A DNA stretch of 64,000 nucleotides from CAKZML01 sp963823435 (GCA_963823435.1 CAWGLN010000012.1:62001-126000); one strand, 5' to 3'; positions 8,724-18,942 are shown, counted from the stretch's first letter. A program made the numbers and translations. The notes: generated by a model not told the origin, from the letters alone.

Positions 8724-9729
8724 TCATTCTGCTATTGGCAGAACACGCTTCAACTCATGTGCCCAGGGAATAAGCACCGCCTCCATGAGGCTCTGCTTGT
8801 TCACCGTGGTTTCCAGCAAACGAAACGATCGATTTACATCATCCAGATACTTGAAAATCAATCTTAAATCGATGTTTTGGATAAAACTTTCGAGCTTCTT
8901 TGCCCTCGACTCCGTCCAAGCTTATGTCAAGACTGCCGAGGCTGCGCTCCCGAATCAAGTGACCAGTCCACATTTTCAACCACTCCAGGCATAAGGCCGG
9001 GTCTTTGCCAGCCCATTCGGAGGCCACCGTCGTGGGATCCGCCCGGCCCGTCACAATGGCCCCGATCTGTTGCTCAAGGCTGATAATACGCGCCGCGTAG
9101 CCCGCCTGGTTCAGTTCTACTGCCTTCAGGGGTGCCCCCGCGGCGAAGTTCAGGGCCGGCCCCCAATTTGCCTTGCCGTGTTCCTTGGCCAACCAGGCCA
9201 GGGCCGCCTCGCGCCCCGGCGGTCTGATTTCGACCCGTTGGCAGCGACTGAGAATAGTCGCCGGCAGCCTGGATGGCCGGGCGGTTACCAGTATCAGCAA
9301 TGTTCCGTCGGTAGGCTCCTCCAGGGTTTTGAGCAGACTGTTGGCGGAGCTGATATTCATGGCGTCCGCCGGGTGCACCAACGCCACTTTCTCGGCGCCC
9401 CGATAGCTCTTCATACCCAGGTGACCGATCATATCCCTGACCTGCTGCACTGCGATTCGCGTCTTGTCTTCCTCTACTGTCAGGCAAACGTAATCGGGAT
9501 GCGATCCGGCGGCGATTAGAAGGCAATTGCCACAGCGACCGCAGGCAAGTTCATCGCCCTTGGCTTGCTTGCAGAATATGCGGGCCACCAGCACCAGGGC
9601 GAGCCGTTGCTTGCCCACGCCTGCAGAACCGGTAATCAGCAGGGAATGCGGTAAACGGCCAGACTCCAGGGTGGCCATCAAGGTCCGCCAGGCCTGCTCC
9701 TGCCACGGGTACGGCGCGAGTGCGGTCAC
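8724..9729 (-). CDS. holB: DNA polymerase III delta' subunit, one frameshift near the C-terminus
   Basis: Clamp-loader subunit of the replicase. Visible are the Walker-A region ITGSAGVGKQRLALVLV, the zinc-binding cysteines CGRCGNC, SSANSLLKTLEEP and the SRC motif (ILSRCQRVEIRPP). A +1 insertion near 8890 truncates the raw frame. Restoring it continues as SFIQNIDLRLIFKYLDD and on to VLPIAE, ending at 8724, just before pilZ, and giving about 335 residues. The start overlaps the tmk stop (ATGA). The gene is essential, so the break is probably a sequence error. Confidence 0.88.
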
Positions 9730-10371
9730 TGGTGTTCCCCTGAACCCCAGGCTGCCCAGGCTTGTTCCAGGATTTCGGCGATCTGACCTTGCACCTGGCT
9801 GACACTGCCCTCGGCATTCACCACCTTTATGCGGTCAGGTTCAGCTTCCGCCCGCTGCAAATAGCCATGTCTTACCCGCTCGAAAAACTGCACGGTCTCT
9901 TGCTCGAACCGATCAGCCGGACCTCGCTTGCCCGCCCTTTCAAGCCCCAACTCTACCGGGGCATCAAGAAGCAGCGTCAGGTGTGGCCGCAGGTCACCCT
10001 GGACTTGCTGCTCCAGTAGCTGGATGCCGGCCATGCCCATACCCCGCCCTGCTCCCTGGTAGGCATATGTCGCATCGGTGAAGCGATCACACAACACCCA
10101 CCAGCTTTGCGCCAGGGCCGGCAAAATACGGTTTTGTATGTGCACTGCACGGGCTGCGAACATCAGGAGCAGCTCGGCATTTCCCGGCATATTTTCACTT
10201 CGAGGCGTCAGCAACACGTCGCGGATCTGCTCCGCCAGGGGGGTGCCTCCGGGCTCACGGGTCGTCTCTACCCTCACGCCCTCTTTTCTCCAGCCAGGTC
10301 TGGATAAATGCCATCTGGGTGGACTTGCCCACCCCTTCGATGCCTTCCACGGTAATAAATCGCGCCTGCAT
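9726..10371 (-). CDS. tmk: Thymidylate kinase, one frameshift
   Basis: Phosphorylates dTMP to dTDP. The N-terminal P-loop FITVEGIEGVGKSTQ lies in one frame (start ATG at 10371), and the rest (RVETTREPGGTPLAEQIRD, DRFTDATYAYQGAGRG, LDAPVELGLERAGKRG) lies in another. The break is in an A-run near 10284-10287, where removing one A gives LEKEGVRVETTREPGG. The TREPGG and DR(F/Y) motifs are diagnostic. The restored length of about 214 residues is normal. It overlaps holB by 4 bp and follows mltG closely, forming one minus-strand operon. Confidence 0.9.
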
Positions 10372-10381
10372 TAGTCGGCCT

Positions 10382-11416
10382 CTACCTGGTTTCTTGTCGT
10401 TTCTGTCGAAGCCTGGCCAGGTAGCGCGCAACCGCCCGGTTATGCTCTTCCAGCGTACCTGGAGAAATAGTGGCTCCCATCATCCTCGCCGGTTGCCACA
10501 AAATACAGGGCGGACCCGGCGGCCGGCTGCGTGGCTGCTTGCAGGGCTTGTCTGCCTGGCAGGCAGATAGGTGTTGGCGGCAGACCGGAACGGGTATAGG
10601 TGTTGTAAGGCCCGTCGCGCTCCAGATCAGTCCTGCGCAGATTTCCGTCAAACTCTGCCCCAAGCCCATAAATTACCGTGGGGTCGGTTTGCAATCGCAT
10701 CCGTTTAGACAGTCTGCGTGTAAACACACCGGCAATGGCGGGGCGCTCCGATGCCAGGGCGGTTTCCTTTTCCACTATCGACGCCAGGATCAGCGCTTCG
10801 TAGGCGTCCTTAAGCGGGATATCCGGCGCCCTGGTACTCCAGGCCTTTTCCAACTCCTGGTCCATGCGCTGCTTGGCCCGCTTGAGCAATGCACTTATCG
10901 GGTGTGCCTCGTGCGACATGATAGGTATCGGGGAAGAACCTGCCCTCGGGGTGGCTGTCCGGGTAGGCCAAGATCTGCCATCAAGCCTGCATCATCCGGA
11001 CCGGAGAGATCGTTCTCAAGCACCTCGGTACTGGTCAAACGCCTGATCGTTTCCTGGTAGGTCCAGCCTTCGACCAGCGTGACGGTATGCAGGAGCACAC
11101 GACCATTCACCAGACTTGCAAGAACCTGTCGTGGGCTGACGCGGGGCTGAAACAGATATTCGCCGGCCTGGATGCGCGTGGCTTTCCCGCCCAGCCGCAC
11201 CCAGATCTCAAACACTCTTGGATAGTTGATAACGCCCTCCCGGGCCAGGGCAGAAGCGACCTGTCGAACGCTGCTACCCGGGGCGATATCAAGTTGCACC
11301 TCGGTCTGGTGGGAACCCTCCGCATCCATGATTTCATTCAACACCCACCAGGAACCGGCCAAGCAGACAATGCCGGAAAGCAGGACAATTGCCAGGAATT
11401 TCAAGCCTGCGCGCAC
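10382..11416 (-). CDS. mltG: Endolytic murein transglycosylase MltG, three frameshifts
   Basis: An inner-membrane lytic transglycosylase that terminates nascent glycan strands. The N-terminal membrane helix LKFLAIVLLSGIVCLAG is followed by a LysM-like segment (IQAGEYLFQP). The catalytic YceG region contains HPEGRFFPDTYHVARGT (in a middle frame), LILASIVEKETALASER with the catalytic Glu, and LQTDPTVIYG. The sequence runs through three frames with +1 insertions near 10967, 10900 and 10460. The GTG start at 11416 is preferred; it overlaps pabC by 16 bp and has a G-rich ribosome-binding site. The position between pabC and tmk is the conserved one. Confidence 0.85.
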
Positions 11417-12241
11417 TGACGTATCCCCCGCCCGGCCAAATACACTTGCAGTTCCCGACAAACCGGGTGGTCTGCATAGGCATGCCCGTCCAGCTCACGA
11501 ACCGGCCACAATCCTGCCAGGGCGTTGGACAGAAACAACTCATCGGCGTCCAGGGCATCCTGGAGTGACAGGTCAGTCTCGTTCCAGGCCACCTCAAGCG
11601 CCTGGCAGGCCAATCGGACCTGCTCCCGCATTACTCCGTGTACACCGCAACGGTGCAATGCCGGGGTAAAGAGAGCGCGATCCCGCACCAGGTAAAGGTT
11701 GCTCATGCTTCCACAAATCAGCCTGTCTTCCGTGTCGAGCATTATACCTTCAGCGACATCTGGATCAGACCACTCGGCACGCGCGAGCACCTGTTCCAAT
11801 CGGTTCAGGTGTTTTATGCCCGCCAGCGCCGGCTGAATCGCCAACCGATGATCGCACACCCGTGGCTCTCACGCCTTGTCTGGAATTGCTCTCGGGATGT
11901 GACGGCCAGGCCCCGGCGTAGAGAATCCGGGTAGGCTGTGCATGCTCCGGCGGCCTGTATGCCCGTGCTGAGACACCTCGGGTGAGAATCAGTTTCAATA
12001 CGCCCTTGTTCATGGAGACCGAGGCCTGCCGAATTTCGCTCTCAAGTTCCACCGGGTCGACTGCAGGGAATTTTAGCCGCACCGTACCGCGCGCCAGTCG
12101 CGCCAGGTGAAATTCAAGCAACTGGGGATGACCGTCAAACACAGCAATGGTTTCGAATAAGCCATCACCGTATTGCAGCCCGCGGTCAGCTACATCCAGA
12201 AATCGTGACTGTTCGCCGTTAATCCAGGTTGTGTCAGTCAT
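11401..12241 (-). CDS. pabC: Aminodeoxychorismate lyase, one frameshift
   Basis: A PLP-dependent fold-type IV enzyme that converts aminodeoxychorismate to p-aminobenzoate plus pyruvate for folate synthesis. Features include WINGEQSRFLDVADRGLQYG at the start, GDGLFETIAVFDG, the later part LAIQPALAGIKHLNRLEQVL, then EGIMLDTEDRLICGSMSN. The last has the usual E-G-x-x-x-(D/N)...G..SN pattern. The frame breaks at a C-run near 11860 (+1). It overlaps pabB by 8 bp and mltG at its other end. The pabB-pabC-mltG-tmk-holB order is conserved in gammaproteobacteria. Confidence 0.88.
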
Positions 12242-13613
12242 CCGTATCTACGATCGCCTTGACCAGACCCTTGGCCTTCGCGCGCGTCTCCTGCAGTTCC
12301 AGGACCGGTACCGAGTCTGACACGATACCGGCTCCGGCGGAGAAACTCAGGTGATTTCCGCGTTTTACCAGAGTGCGGATGAGAATATTCAGATCCATGC
12401 TTCCATCCCGATTCAGATATCCGAGTGAACCGGTGTAGGCACCACGCGGGCCGGTTTCCAATTCATGGATCAACTGCATGCAGCGCACCTTTGGACAACC
12501 GGTAATCGTACCCCCGGGAAACACCGCAGCGATCACTTCACCCGGGGTAGTGTCAGGCGACAATTCACCGCGCACATTGGAAACAATGTGATGCACATGG
12601 GCGTAGGATTCCAGCACCATGTATTCATTGACCTCGACCGTGCCCGCCTTGCAGACCCGGCCAAGATCATTGCGCTCAAGATCGATCAACATTACGTGTT
12701 CTGCCCGTTCCTTGGGATTGCTGATCAATTCCTGCATCAAGGCCGCGTCTGCCTCGGGCGTCTTGCCCCGGGGCCGGGTACCGGCAATTGGCCGTGTTTC
12801 TACCTTGTCCAGCCTGGTACAAACCAGTCTCTCCGGCGAGGAACTCAATATCCAGGTGTCATTCCAAAGAGCCAGCGCCGAAAACGGCCCCGGGTTGGAC
12901 CGCGTCAAGCGTGCGAAAATCTGCACTGCCGGTACTGGTTCAGCCAATTCAGCCTTCCAGGTGCGCGCCAGGTTTGCCTGATAGACATCTCCTGATGCGA
13001 TGTGGCGCTTGGCCTGATCCACCGCTTCCAGATAGGGCTGAGCCGGGTCTTCCTGCAGACTCTCGAAGCGTACATGCTCGGGAACAGGTACAGCGCTTGC
13101 CTGGGCAAGATCACAACGCATGCGCTCCAGTTGCTCTGAACACTCCGGCTCGCAGACCAGCCAGGTTTCATTCTTGAGGCGATCGAAGATCACGGCAGCG
13201 GGAATACGCACGGCAAAGGCTATCGGCAAGTCGGGGTGCGCTTCCAGATGCAGTACCCGCTCAACTTCTGCGGCCATTTCATAGGCCAGAAAAACGAACC
13301 AGCCACCACTGAATGGCAAACAAAAATCCGGATCTGCGTCTGTTCTTTCATCCTCCCACCAGCTGTCCAGGGCTTGCAGAAAACGACTCCCGCCAGACCC
13401 GCAATCCCTGCCGCACAGCGTACCGGACTGGTCCAGCCAGAGTCTCTCACCCGGGGCTGCCATCAGGATGTCGTAGCGACCCTCGTCAGTACCACTGGCG
13501 CTGGAACAAAGATAGAACGGGTAGTAGTCCGGGCTCGCTGCCTGCATACCGAGCAGGTAGGCAGGTCCTGCGTCATCGGCACGTTGGATAATGACCTTGC
13601 CCTGATTTATCAC
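12234..13613 (-). CDS. pabB: Aminodeoxychorismate synthase component I
   Basis: A chorismate-binding enzyme (459 residues) that aminates chorismate with PabA. Diagnostic segments are SGDVYQANLARTW, SSSPERLV, TRPIAGTRPRG, MLIDLERNDLGRVC, FPGGTITGCPKVRCM and SFSAGAGIVSDSVP. The length is typical for PabB without a fused PabC, and PabC is encoded by the next gene. Component I of anthranilate synthase (TrpE) is a paralogue, but the PabC neighbour decides the assignment. The gene follows fabF with a 15 bp gap. Confidence 0.9.
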   Translation of the reverse strand: MINQGKVIIQRADDAGPAYLLGMQAASPDYYPFYLCSSASGTDEGRYDILMAAPGERLWLDQSGTLCGRDCGSGGSRFLQALDSWWEDERTDADPDFCLPFSGGWFVFLAYEMAAEVERVLHLEAHPDLPIAFAVRIPAAVIFDRLKNETWLVCEPECSEQLERMRCDLAQASAVPVPEHVRFESLQEDPAQPYLEAVDQAKRHIASGDVYQANLARTWKAELAEPVPAVQIFARLTRSNPGPFSALALWNDTWILSSSPERLVCTRLDKVETRPIAGTRPRGKTPEADAALMQELISNPKERAEHVMLIDLERNDLGRVCKAGTVEVNEYMVLESYAHVHHIVSNVRGELSPDTTPGEVIAAVFPGGTITGCPKVRCMQLIHELETGPRGAYTGSLGYLNRDGSMDLNILIRTLVKRGNHLSFSAGAGIVSDSVPVLELQETRAKAKGLVKAIVDTDD

Positions 13614-13628
13614 GGGGCGACCTGGCGC

Positions 13629-14873
13629 CTATTCAAAACGCTGAAAAAGCAGGGTTCCGTTGGTGCCACCGAAACCGAAGGAATTGGACATGGCGTATTG
13701 AAGTTTTTGCTCCCGCGCCTGATTCGGCACGAAGTCCAAATCACACAGTGGGTCCGGATTTTCCAGGTTTATGGTCGGGGGTATTACCCCGTCCCGCAAG
13801 GCCAGAATGCTGAATACGGCTTCCACCGCACCGGCCGCACCCAACAAGTGTCCGGTCATGGACTTGGTCGAGCTCACGGCCAGTTGATAGGCATGGCTGC
13901 CGAAGGCGCTCTTGATGGCGGTGGTTTCTGCGGCATCTCCAAGTGGTGTGGAAGTGCCGTGAGCATTGACGTAATCGACCTGGTTGGCCGATATACCGGC
14001 GTCCCTCATTGCGTTCTGCATGCACAGACTGGCCCCGGCCCCTGTATCCAGGGGTGCGGTGATATGGTGCGCATCACCACTCATCCCAAAACCAACCAGT
14101 TCGGCATAGATAGTCGCGCCGCGGGCGCGTGCGTGTTCCAACTCTTCCAGCACCAGGGCGCCGGCACCGTCGGCCAACACGAATCCATCCCGGTCTCGGT
14201 CCCAGGGCCGACTGGCGCCCTCGGGATCATGATTGCGGGTAGACAGGGCCTTGGACGAGCAAAACCCGCCATAGGACAACTCCGCGGTCGCCATTTCTGC
14301 GCCCCCGGCAATCATTACATCGGCATCACCATACTGGATCGTCCGGGCAGCGATACCTATGCAGTGGGTGCCCGTGGTGCACGCGGTTACCAGCGAAAGA
14401 TTCGGCCCCGTGATGCCACGCTTGATGGACAGGTATCCGGAAATCATGTTGATGATGGTGCCGGGGACAAAAAACGGAGAGATCTTGCGCGGACTGCCTG
14501 ATTCCAGGTACTTGCGATAATTATCCTGGATGGTGGTTACGCCGCCGATGCCGGCCCCCATGGCGACGCCATAGCGATGGGCTACTGCCTCGGTAATTTC
14601 GCAACCGGAATCCAGGATGGCCATCTCCGCCGCCCCGATACCGTAATGAATAAACAGGTCCAATTTCCTGGCATCCTTGGGTGCCAGGAAATCATTCACT
14701 TCGAAATCGGTTACCGCCCCGCCAATATGGGCGCTGAAACTGGATACGTCGAATCGGCTGATCTTGCCAATGCCACTGCGGCCAGCAAGAATATTTTCCC
14801 AGGCCTTGTCCACACCGGTTCCCACCGGGGAAACAATGCCCAGGCCCGTAACTACAACGCGCCGCTTGCTCAA
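13629..14873 (-). CDS. fabF: Beta-ketoacyl-ACP synthase II
   Basis: Elongates acyl-ACP in fatty-acid synthesis. The start LSKRRVVVTGLGIVSPVG is assigned to a TTG codon at 14873 because GAGG sits six bases upstream and the family begins with (M)SKRRVVVTG. Further upstream codons would add an unrelated proline/serine-rich tail. The active-site Cys is in VTACTTGTHC, the His residues are in NAHGTSTPLGD and KSMTGHLLGAAGAVEA, and the end is SNSFGFGGTNGTLLF. It is 414 residues long. It lies downstream of acpP, as in the usual fabD-fabG-acpP-fabF cluster. Confidence 0.93.
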   Translation of the reverse strand: MSKRRVVVTGLGIVSPVGTGVDKAWENILAGRSGIGKISRFDVSSFSAHIGGAVTDFEVNDFLAPKDARKLDLFIHYGIGAAEMAILDSGCEITEAVAHRYGVAMGAGIGGVTTIQDNYRKYLESGSPRKISPFFVPGTIINMISGYLSIKRGITGPNLSLVTACTTGTHCIGIAARTIQYGDADVMIAGGAEMATAELSYGGFCSSKALSTRNHDPEGASRPWDRDRDGFVLADGAGALVLEELEHARARGATIYAELVGFGMSGDAHHITAPLDTGAGASLCMQNAMRDAGISANQVDYVNAHGTSTPLGDAAETTAIKSAFGSHAYQLAVSSTKSMTGHLLGAAGAVEAVFSILALRDGVIPPTINLENPDPLCDLDFVPNQAREQKLQYAMSNSFGFGGTNGTLLFQRFE

Positions 14874-14950
14874 GGGAAGCCTCTGGAATTCAACGTCTGG
14901 TGAAAGAGACACCGACGCCCCGCTGGGGACGCCGGTCTCAAAATCGACGA

Positions 14951-15202
14951 TCAAGCCTGGCCTTTGCGCTCAACAATGTAGTCAATGGCCAGCTGTACGG
15001 TGGTAATTTTCTCAGCATCTTCGTCAGGAATTTCAGTTTCGAATTCCTCTTCCAAAGCCATTACCAGCTCAACCGTATCCAGTGAGTCTGCGCCAAGGTC
15101 ATCTACGAAAGAAGCCTCGTTGGTCACTTCGGTTTCTTTCACGCCGAGCTGTTCGGCTACGATGGCTTTCACCTGCTTTTCGATTTTTTCAACATTACTC
15201 AT
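14951..15202 (-). CDS. acpP: Acyl carrier protein
   Basis: An 83-residue acidic protein with the phosphopantetheine attachment serine in GADSLDTVELVM (near residue 39). The start MSNVEKIEKQVKAIVAEQLG is the family's normal start and is preceded by a purine-rich GAAGAGGAAAA ribosome-binding site. It carries growing acyl chains between FabD, FabF and FabG. The 222 bp between it and fabG probably hold its own promoter: a TAGAAT-like -10 reads at 15273-15278 on the minus strand, although the best -35 is poorly spaced. Confidence 0.95.
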   Translation of the reverse strand: MSNVEKIEKQVKAIVAEQLGVKETEVTNEASFVDDLGADSLDTVELVMALEEEFETEIPDEDAEKITTVQLAIDYIVERKGQA

Positions 15203-15424
15203 TGCAGAATTTTCCTCTTCGGAAACAGCAGCATTAATTAAAGTGGTCCGGACCAAACTCCGTAGCGGGCATATTCTAGTGGAAACGCGTTTTGTAAATC
15301 CACCTGCTTTTTGTGCCCGCCTATCCCTCCTAGCGAATCCGATCCTTGTAACAGCACGCCATTCACTGGAGACCGAATGAGTGCAGAACGGATCAGACGC
15401 CGCATTCTACACCGAATACCAAGC

Positions 15425-16165
15425 CTAAATCATATACATTCCGCCATTGACATTGAGCGTTTCGCCAGTGATATATCCCGCATGCTGCGATGCAAGAAAG
15501 GCCACTGCATGAGCAATATCCTCTGGATTACCTAATTTATTAAGTGGAATCTGACTGGTCAGCGCGCCTCTTTGCTCCTCGGTCATGGCGCCAGTCATAT
15601 CGGTTTCAATGAATCCAGGGGCGACCGTATTCACGGTAATTCCGCGAGAACCAACTTCTCTGGCCAGGGATTTGGAGAAACCGATAATTCCGGCCTTGGC
15701 CGCCGCATAATTGGTCTGTCCCGCATTGCCCATAATTCCCACCACTGAGGCGATATTGATGATGCGCCCGTGACGGGCTTTCATCATACCTCGCAAGCAG
15801 GCCTTGCAAGTCCGATACAGGGAACTGAGATTGGTGTTAATGATGTGGTCCCATTCATCGGCACTCATTCTCAACAACAGATTGTCACGAGTGATTCCGG
15901 CGTTGTTTACCAGGATGCCGGGTGCTCCCTCGTTCCCGTTGATCTCGGCAAACACCTCATCCACCGAAGCCTGATTTGCCACATCCAACACCAAACCCCG
16001 GCCTTGAATACCGGCCTCCTCAAGATAGGCTGATATCGCCCCGGCACCCGCCGCTGTGGTAGCAGTGCCAACCACCAGCGCGCCGTGTCTACCCAACTCC
16101 AACGCGATCGCCTTACCGATTCCACGACTGGCCCCCGTCACCAGAGCAACCTTACCTTGCGGCAT
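15425..16165 (-). CDS. fabG: 3-oxoacyl-ACP reductase
   Basis: NADPH-dependent SDR of fatty-acid synthesis, 246 residues. The cofactor motif TGASRGIG, the NNAG motif (LVNNAGITRDNLL), the catalytic Ser (IASVVGIMGNAG) and YAAAKAG are all present, and it ends NVNGGMYMI as FabG proteins do. The start MPQGKVALVTG is chosen because it overlaps fabD by 14 bp; upstream in-frame Met codons lie inside fabD. The fabD-fabG-acpP-fabF order confirms the housekeeping copy. Confidence 0.94.
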   Translation of the reverse strand: MPQGKVALVTGASRGIGKAIALELGRHGALVVGTATTAAGAGAISAYLEEAGIQGRGLVLDVANQASVDEVFAEINGNEGAPGILVNNAGITRDNLLLRMSADEWDHIINTNLSSLYRTCKACLRGMMKARHGRIINIASVVGIMGNAGQTNYAAAKAGIIGFSKSLAREVGSRGITVNTVAPGFIETDMTGAMTEEQRGALTSQIPLNKLGNPEDIAHAVAFLASQHAGYITGETLNVNGGMYMI

Positions 16166-17111
16166 CAAGCTTCTCCCAACTGCCTGTAATCGCAGTTTCA
16201 ATTGTTTCGATGTTGTAAATAGCAAACACGTCTATGTCCTTACGCCGCTCAATCCGGCGGTTGAGGCCAGTCAGCACTTTGCCTGGTCCGCATTCCACGA
16301 AGGTTCCCACGTTGCTGGCAACCATGGCGCGTACCGTATCCACCCACAGTACCGGGCTATGCAGTTGTTGCACCAGCGCGCTGCGAATAGCATCCGGGCT
16401 GCCATGGCGCTTAACGTCCACGGTGTATATTTCCGGCACCAGCGGAACGCGAACCTGTACTGACGCCAGTCGCTCTTCCAGGCGACCTGCCGCAGGGCGC
16501 ATAAGGGCGCTGTGGGCCGGGACACTCACATTAAGCAGGACGGCAAGCTTCGCCCCACGCTGCTTGCAAAATTCCACGGCCCGGTTAACCGCAGCGGTAT
16601 TGCCCGCAATCACCACCTGACCCGGGGCATTGAAATTAACCGGCTCCAGGACCTGGTCCATCGCCGCCTCGGCACAGACTTCGCGAATCTGGTCATGCTC
16701 CAGACCCAGAATCGCAGCCATGGCGCCTTCGCCTGCGGGTACCGCTTCTTGCATGATGCGTCCGCGGAAGCGAACCAGGTCGATTGCCTCGGCAAAGTCC
16801 AGGGAATCCGCGCAGACCAGCGCAGTGAACTCACCCAGGCTATGTCCGGACATGATTGTGGGAGACGGTCCCCCACGTTTGCGCCAAATCCGCCAAACGG
16901 CCACTCCGGCAGCCAGCATGGCCGGCTGGGTACGTTCGGTCGCGTTCAGATCCTCGACCGGCCCCTCCTGCACCAACCGCCAGAGATCGTAGCCCAATAC
17001 CTCGGAGGCCTCCTCAAAGGTCGACAGAACGCTCGCATCCTCCGCGGCCAGGTCGGACAACATACCCACCGATTGGGACCCCTGTCCCGGAAATACAAAT
17101 GCTAGTGCCAT
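16152..17111 (-). CDS. fabD: Malonyl-CoA:ACP transacylase
   Basis: Loads malonyl groups onto ACP. The sequence LAFVFPGQGSQSVGM starts the protein and the nucleophile lies in SGHSLGEFTALVCA (Ser near residue 92). The catalytic His is in SVPAHSALM and the end has the usual ECGPGKVLTGLNRR. It is 319 residues long. The start is placed at MALAFVFPGQG; an upstream Met would add eight atypical residues. The usual upstream genes rpmF, plsX and fabH are absent here, with a rhombosortase gene in their place. Confidence 0.93.
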   Translation of the reverse strand: MALAFVFPGQGSQSVGMLSDLAAEDASVLSTFEEASEVLGYDLWRLVQEGPVEDLNATERTQPAMLAAGVAVWRIWRKRGGPSPTIMSGHSLGEFTALVCADSLDFAEAIDLVRFRGRIMQEAVPAGEGAMAAILGLEHDQIREVCAEAAMDQVLEPVNFNAPGQVVIAGNTAAVNRAVEFCKQRGAKLAVLLNVSVPAHSALMRPAAGRLEERLASVQVRVPLVPEIYTVDVKRHGSPDAIRSALVQQLHSPVLWVDTVRAMVASNVGTFVECGPGKVLTGLNRRIERRKDIDVFAIYNIETIETAITGSWEKLDAAR

Positions 17112-17186
17112 GATCGCTCCCGATATACCGGGCAAGAAAACGCCCTTATGTGGCCCGGAAAATTGCCTGGATTTAAGATTTCCTGT

Positions 17187-17789
17187 TTATCTCATCAAGC
17201 TGCGCCGGCTCACGATGCTGAAAACCAGCGCAGCCAGCGTACCGCCCAATGCACCAAAAAGATGCGCCTGACTGACCACCGGGCCACCCGCAATCTCACC
17301 GGTCAACGGTAGCGGCCCGACGGCAAACTCCCACGCAAGTTTGACCGAAAGCAGAAGGATGAGCCAGTGGTAGCGCCGATTCCGGATAGTCCATTGCAGC
17401 AGCAACAGTCCGGCAAGCAGTCCGTGCAAGGCGCCCGAGAGCCCTACATACCACTGTAACTCCGGGTGCAGAAACCACAGACCGGCATCCACCGTCAATG
17501 CCGAGACCGCGAGCAGCATGAGCAGTATCCGTGGGCTGGTTTGTGGGCCAAACAGCGCAATCACCAGACCCAGGCCAAGCAGATTCATCAACGCATGGGC
17601 CCATCCCAGGTGTACCAGGTGGGCACTGAATAATCGCCATAGCTGGCCTTTCTCAAGGCCGATTCGCTGATATTGGAGCAGGTCCTGCCAGGGGTGACCA
17701 CCGGTCTGGGCCAGCAGGCATATTCCCGCCAGGCCGAGAAACAGCCAGGCCGCCGGCGTAGGTACAAATGCTTTAGCTGCTATGCCCAT
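17187..17789 (-). CDS. Rhombosortase-type rhomboid protease
   Basis: A polytopic membrane protein of 200 residues with about six hydrophobic segments. It resembles the rhomboid family that processes GlyGly-CTERM proteins: RLFSAHLVHLGWAHALMNLL near residue 60, the nucleophile in YVGLSGALHGLLAGL (a GxSG motif, Ser near 115) and the catalytic His in VSQAHLFGALGGTLAAL (near 178). Rhombosortases release or lipid-attach T2SS substrates bearing a C-terminal GG, a helix and a basic tail. Here it is divergent from gspG and next to a type II secretion operon, which fits. No GlyGly-CTERM substrate is encoded in this window. Confidence 0.8.
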   Translation of the reverse strand: MGIAAKAFVPTPAAWLFLGLAGICLLAQTGGHPWQDLLQYQRIGLEKGQLWRLFSAHLVHLGWAHALMNLLGLGLVIALFGPQTSPRILLMLLAVSALTVDAGLWFLHPELQWYVGLSGALHGLLAGLLLLQWTIRNRRYHWLILLLSVKLAWEFAVGPLPLTGEIAGGPVVSQAHLFGALGGTLAALVFSIVSRRSLMR

Positions 17790-17895
17790 TGCGAAGCGAC
17801 TTAACCCTCGTCTCTGTTATCATTAGGTTCCGGTCGGGGCCCCTGGCCCACTAACGGTAACTATACTCAGCAAGTCAAGTCGGATAAGCAATATT

Positions 17896-18339
17896 ATGTA
17901 TTTGAAAAACCCCGGTTCAAACGGAAACATGCGTGGCTTCACGCTGATTGAAATCATGGTTGTCGTGGTCATCCTGGGCATACTCGCGGCCCTGGTTGTC
18001 CCCAATATTTTGGGCAACGTGGATACGGCACGGATAACTGCGGCCAGGCAAGACATCAAGGCTATTGAAAGCGCCCTGGATATGTACCGCCTTGACAACT
18101 TTATGTACCCGTCCACACAGCAGGGACTGGATGCGTTATTCACCCAGCCCGCCGATCCTTCTATCCGTAATTGGCGGCAGGGCGGCTACCTGAAGAAAGT
18201 GCCAAAAGACCCCTGGGGCAACCCTTACCAATACCTTTATCCAGGCACCCAGTCCGAAATGGACATCTGGTCCAACGGGGCGGATGGTCAGCCCGGTGGC
18301 GAGGGCGCGGCTGCCGATATTGGTAACTGGGGCGAATAG
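17896..18339 (+). CDS. gspG: Type II secretion major pseudopilin GspG
   Basis: Class III prepilin: a short leader, cleavage at G/FTLIE with Glu at +5, then a hydrophobic helix (VVVVILGILAALVVPNIL). The C-terminal pseudopilin domain has the calcium-loop region (DPWGNPYQYLYPG... WSNGADGQPGG). The mature length of about 135 residues is typical. It is the first gene of gspGHIJKLMN here; gspC, D, E and F are absent from the window and must be encoded elsewhere if the system is complete. Confidence 0.94.
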   Translation: MYLKNPGSNGNMRGFTLIEIMVVVVILGILAALVVPNILGNVDTARITAARQDIKAIESALDMYRLDNFMYPSTQQGLDALFTQPADPSIRNWRQGGYLKKVPKDPWGNPYQYLYPGTQSEMDIWSNGADGQPGGEGAAADIGNWGE

Positions 18340-18345
18340 GCCGGT

Positions 18346-18942
18346 GTGACGCACGCGAAACGGGCAACAGGCAGTTTGATCGGAACTGGTAGCGACCGCT
18401 TGCCAATTCCGATCACTATACGTTGCCGCCAATTAGGCTTCACATTGCTGGAGATCCTGGTGGTGGTCGCGATCATCGGCGTGGTGGCGGGTATGGCAAC
18501 ACTGTCCATGAGCCTGGTTGAGGACCCCCGCGGTTTGCGACGGGAAATGGACCGCCTGACTGCGCTGGTGCAACTGGTCAGCGACGAAGCCCTGCTCCAG
18601 GGCCGGGATTACGGTCTCTTGCTGGAAAACAATAACTATCGCTTCCTGGTTTACAACTACGATAAGGCCCTGTGGGAAGATCAAGGTCTGGACCCCCGGC
18701 TGCGCTCCCGCGAGCTGGCGCCGGGGCAGCGTTTTCACCTGGTTGTGGAGGGTCAACAGGTTCCCTTGGATGTAGAAGAGGATGCAGAACGCCTGGTGCC
18801 TCATATCGCGATACTCTCCAGCGGCGAGTACACCGGTTTTGACCTTGAGATGTACACCGAATTCACTGATGAGTCGGAGTGGCTGCGTGGCACGCTGGGC
18901 GGACAGTTGATCCGTAATCCGGAGACCCTGAGTGAAAGGTAG
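18346..18942 (+). CDS. gspH: Type II secretion minor pseudopilin GspH
   Basis: A prepilin with a longer basic leader ending at G/FTLLE (near residue 31), followed by a hydrophobic helix VVVAIIGVVAGMATLSM. It continues with the GspH-type segment EMDRLTALVQLVSDEALLQG and YGLLLENNNYRFLVY. The GTG start lies six bases after gspG. The tail overlaps gspI by 11 bp. Position between gspG and gspI confirms the assignment. Confidence 0.88.
   Translation: MTHAKRATGSLIGTGSDRLPIPITIRCRQLGFTLLEILVVVAIIGVVAGMATLSMSLVEDPRGLRREMDRLTALVQLVSDEALLQGRDYGLLLENNNYRFLVYNYDKALWEDQGLDPRLRSRELAPGQRFHLVVEGQQVPLDVEEDAERLVPHIAILSSGEYTGFDLEMYTEFTDESEWLRGTLGGQLIRNPETLSER

Noticed and set aside
13236..14501. 421-residue plus-strand ORF
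   Set aside because: It lies antisense to pabB and fabF, whose motifs are unambiguous; its translation has no recognisable domain.
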